From assembly GCA_938005655.1 (NCBI GenBank), contig CALLNA010000121.1, forward strand, positions 1-6,641: a stretch of 6,641 nucleotides of DNA, read 5' to 3'. This DNA is from an uncultured Novosphingobium sp. (GTDB lineage: Bacteria; Pseudomonadota; Alphaproteobacteria; Sphingomonadales; Sphingomonadaceae). Each line of letters opens with the position of its first letter. Position 1 is the first letter of the stretch. Below the pieces are notes generated by a model. It was not told the origin of the DNA. It ran no database searches and was given only the letters and a program-made list of their open reading frames with translations. Below are positions 5,392-6,641 of the stretch, in pieces. A program made the translations under genes and the position numbers.

Positions 5392-6425
5392 TGAAGGCGG
5401 CCTTCGTCCAGGACGGAGCGGTCCACGTCGGCGAGGTGCCGGAGCCCGTGCCGGGTCCCGGCCAGGCGCTCGTCCGCACCCATTCGTGCGGGATGTGCGC
5501 ATCGGAGCAGCACTTCCTCCATGCCGGGCAGAACGTCATCGACCTGTGGAGAAAGCACGGCGGGGCCTATGCCGGGCTCGACATGAGCCGCCCCTTCGTG
5601 CCGGGCCACGAATATGTCGGCGAGGTGATCGACTACGGCCCCGGCTCCAGGCGCACGGTCAAGCCGGGCCGCAAGGTGACGTCGGTGCCGATCATGCGCC
5701 AGCAGGGCGCCCATGCGGTGATCGGCTTCAGCCACGACTGCCCCGGCGGCTGGGGCGAGCTGATGCTGCTCGACGAGGACCTGCTGATGGAGATCCCGGC
5801 GGACCTCGACGACGACTTCGCGGCGATGACCGAGCCGCTCGCGGTCGGCCTGGAGCACGCCCGGCGCGGGCGGCCGACGCAGGAAGACGTCGCCCTGGTG
5901 GTCGGCTGCGGGGCGATCGGGCTGGGCGTGATCGTCGGGCTCAAGCTCGCGGGCATCGCGCCGATCATCGCCGCCGACTTCCACCCGGCGCGGCGCGAGA
6001 TGGCGTTGCGGATGGGGGCCGACCTGGCGCTCGATCCGCGCGAGGTCTCGCCCTACGATCCGCTGCCCGAGCTGGGGAACGTCCGCGCGAACCTGGTCTA
6101 TGAATGCGTCGGCCAGCCGGGACTGCTCCAGCATCTGATCTCGGCCGTGGCCTTCGATTCGCGGATCGTCATGGGCGGCTACTGCATGGAGCCTGAGCAG
6201 CTCTACGTCTTCTCGGCCCAGAACAAGCGCCTGACGATCCACTTCGCCGCCGGCGAGGAGCCGCAGGACATGGAGCTGGCCCTGCGGACCATCGCGGAAG
6301 GCAGGATCGACATCCCCTCGTGGGTCGGCGGGCGGATCGGCCTGTCGGGCGTGGCCGAGGCCGTGGCGCAGATGTCGGGACCGCTGGCCCCGGTGCGGAC
6401 CGTGGTGGCCCCGCGGAAGCTGTAA
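5391..6425 (+). CDS. Zinc-dependent medium-chain alcohol dehydrogenase (MDR)
   Basis: A 344-residue protein with a GroES-like catalytic domain and a Rossmann domain. Catalytic zinc ligands fit C33 (SCGMCASE), H72-E73 (PGHEYVG) and E148 (TEPLAVG). The dinucleotide motif is GCGAIG (172-177, in VVGCGAIGLGV), and D196 at the end of the next strand (IIAADFHPA) favours NAD(H). The four-cysteine structural-zinc loop expected at about residues 85-125 is absent; that stretch has only C117. The enzyme should oxidise an alcohol or reduce a carbonyl compound. The frame stays open far upstream, but the true start is ATG 5391: it overlaps the LLM stop (TGATG), has GGGAAGG just upstream (5381-5387), and gives the standard MKAAFVQDG opening. 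It is the last gene of the operon and converges on bioB. Substrate unknown; it may act before or after the LLM step. Confidence 0.93.
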   Translation: MKAAFVQDGAVHVGEVPEPVPGPGQALVRTHSCGMCASEQHFLHAGQNVIDLWRKHGGAYAGLDMSRPFVPGHEYVGEVIDYGPGSRRTVKPGRKVTSVPIMRQQGAHAVIGFSHDCPGGWGELMLLDEDLLMEIPADLDDDFAAMTEPLAVGLEHARRGRPTQEDVALVVGCGAIGLGVIVGLKLAGIAPIIAADFHPARREMALRMGADLALDPREVSPYDPLPELGNVRANLVYECVGQPGLLQHLISAVAFDSRIVMGGYCMEPEQLYVFSAQNKRLTIHFAAGEEPQDMELALRTIAEGRIDIPSWVGGRIGLSGVAEAVAQMSGPLAPVRTVVAPRKL

Positions 6426-6426
6426 C

Positions 6427-6443
6427 GGCGCGTTAGGGGCGCC
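6427..6443. terminator. Short hairpin between convergent MDR and bioB genes, weak terminator candidate
   Basis: GGCGC (6427-6431) and GCGCC (6439-6443) form a 5-bp G+C stem with a 7-base loop (GTTAGGG). It fills almost the whole 18-base gap between the two stop codons. Neither side has a T-tract. A bidirectional terminator is possible from its position but is not proven by its structure. Confidence 0.3.
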
Positions 6444-6641
6444 CTACTCCGCCGCCTCCATCGTTTCAGGCATTTGGCCACCGCCGCAGGAGCGCATCGG
6501 CTCCTCGCTAGTCATCGGCTTGATCCCGAGCCGGGCGAACAGCGCCGCGTCGGCATCGTCGCCGGCGTTGGCGGCGGTCAGCAGCTTGTCGCCGGTGAAG
6601 ATCGAGTTCGCCCCGGCTAGGAAGCACAGCGCCTGGGTCGC
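6444..6641 (-). CDS. bioB: Biotin synthase, C-terminal part (5' end outside window)
   Basis: The reverse strand from the window end is open for 65 residues: ATQALCFLAGANSIFTGDKL, then LTAANAGDDADAALFARLGI, and a tail containing EEPMRSCGGG and ending AAE. The AGANSIF-x-G-D/E-KLLT block followed by an acidic D-A-D helix and LGL/LGI is characteristic of the C-terminus of BioB. BioB is the radical-SAM enzyme that inserts sulfur into dethiobiotin in the last step of biotin synthesis. The radical-SAM Cys motif and the rest of the barrel lie beyond the window. The gene converges on the operon and shows no sign of being part of it. Identification is from the conserved motif only, but the match is strong. 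Confidence 0.93.
   Translation of the reverse strand, partial: ATQALCFLAGANSIFTGDKLLTAANAGDDADAALFARLGIKPMTSEEPMRSCGGGQMPETMEAAE

Noticed and set aside
3565..5502. 645-codon open frame on the minus strand across the operon, and other long open frames (651-2252 plus, 1952-3430 minus, 1849-3018 plus, 2841-3875 minus, 4977-6242 minus)
   Set aside because: They lie over well-supported genes, their translations are rich in Arg, Ala, Pro and Gly with no recognisable domain, and stop codons are rare by chance at this G+C. They are treated as composition artefacts.

Overview
The window is about 70% G+C (estimated by eye) and fits an alphaproteobacterium, most likely a sphingomonad (Sphingomonas/Novosphingobium-type). 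The main pointers are a membrane-anchored helix-hairpin-helix protein of a type common in Sphingomonadales, the style of the UvrB and BioB tails, and codon use dominated by G or C at third positions. No insertion sequence, phage gene, tRNA, rRNA or CRISPR array is visible. Base composition looks even across the window.

Left part (1-1188, plus strand): the 3' end of uvrB (nucleotide excision repair), a hairpin that could terminate it, then a 212-residue DUF2971-like protein of unknown role. Middle part (1215-2895, minus strand): a collinear run read from right to left, namely a LysR-family regulator, a 59-residue two-helix membrane protein, and the anchored HhH protein. The DUF2971-like gene and the HhH gene converge with a 26-base gap.

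Right part (2896-6425, plus strand): a 119-base divergent promoter region separates the LysR gene from a tight four-gene operon. The operon encodes a short-chain dehydrogenase, a SnoaL/NTF2-fold protein with a LinA-like Asp/His pair, a luciferase-like (LLM) flavin-dependent oxygenase, and a zinc-dependent medium-chain dehydrogenase. The last two genes overlap by one base (ATGA-type junction), and the gaps between the others are 7 and 39 bases. The window ends in the 3' end of bioB on the minus strand, convergent with the operon.

Working model: the LysR protein controls a small catabolic or tailoring pathway. Two dehydrogenases would interconvert alcohols and ketones, the LLM enzyme would insert oxygen using reduced flavin, and the SnoaL-fold enzyme would do an elimination, isomerisation or hydration. 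The substrate cannot be read from sequence. No transporter, flavin reductase or ring-cleavage enzyme lies in the window. This cassette, inserted between ordinary housekeeping genes, is the most interesting part of the window.
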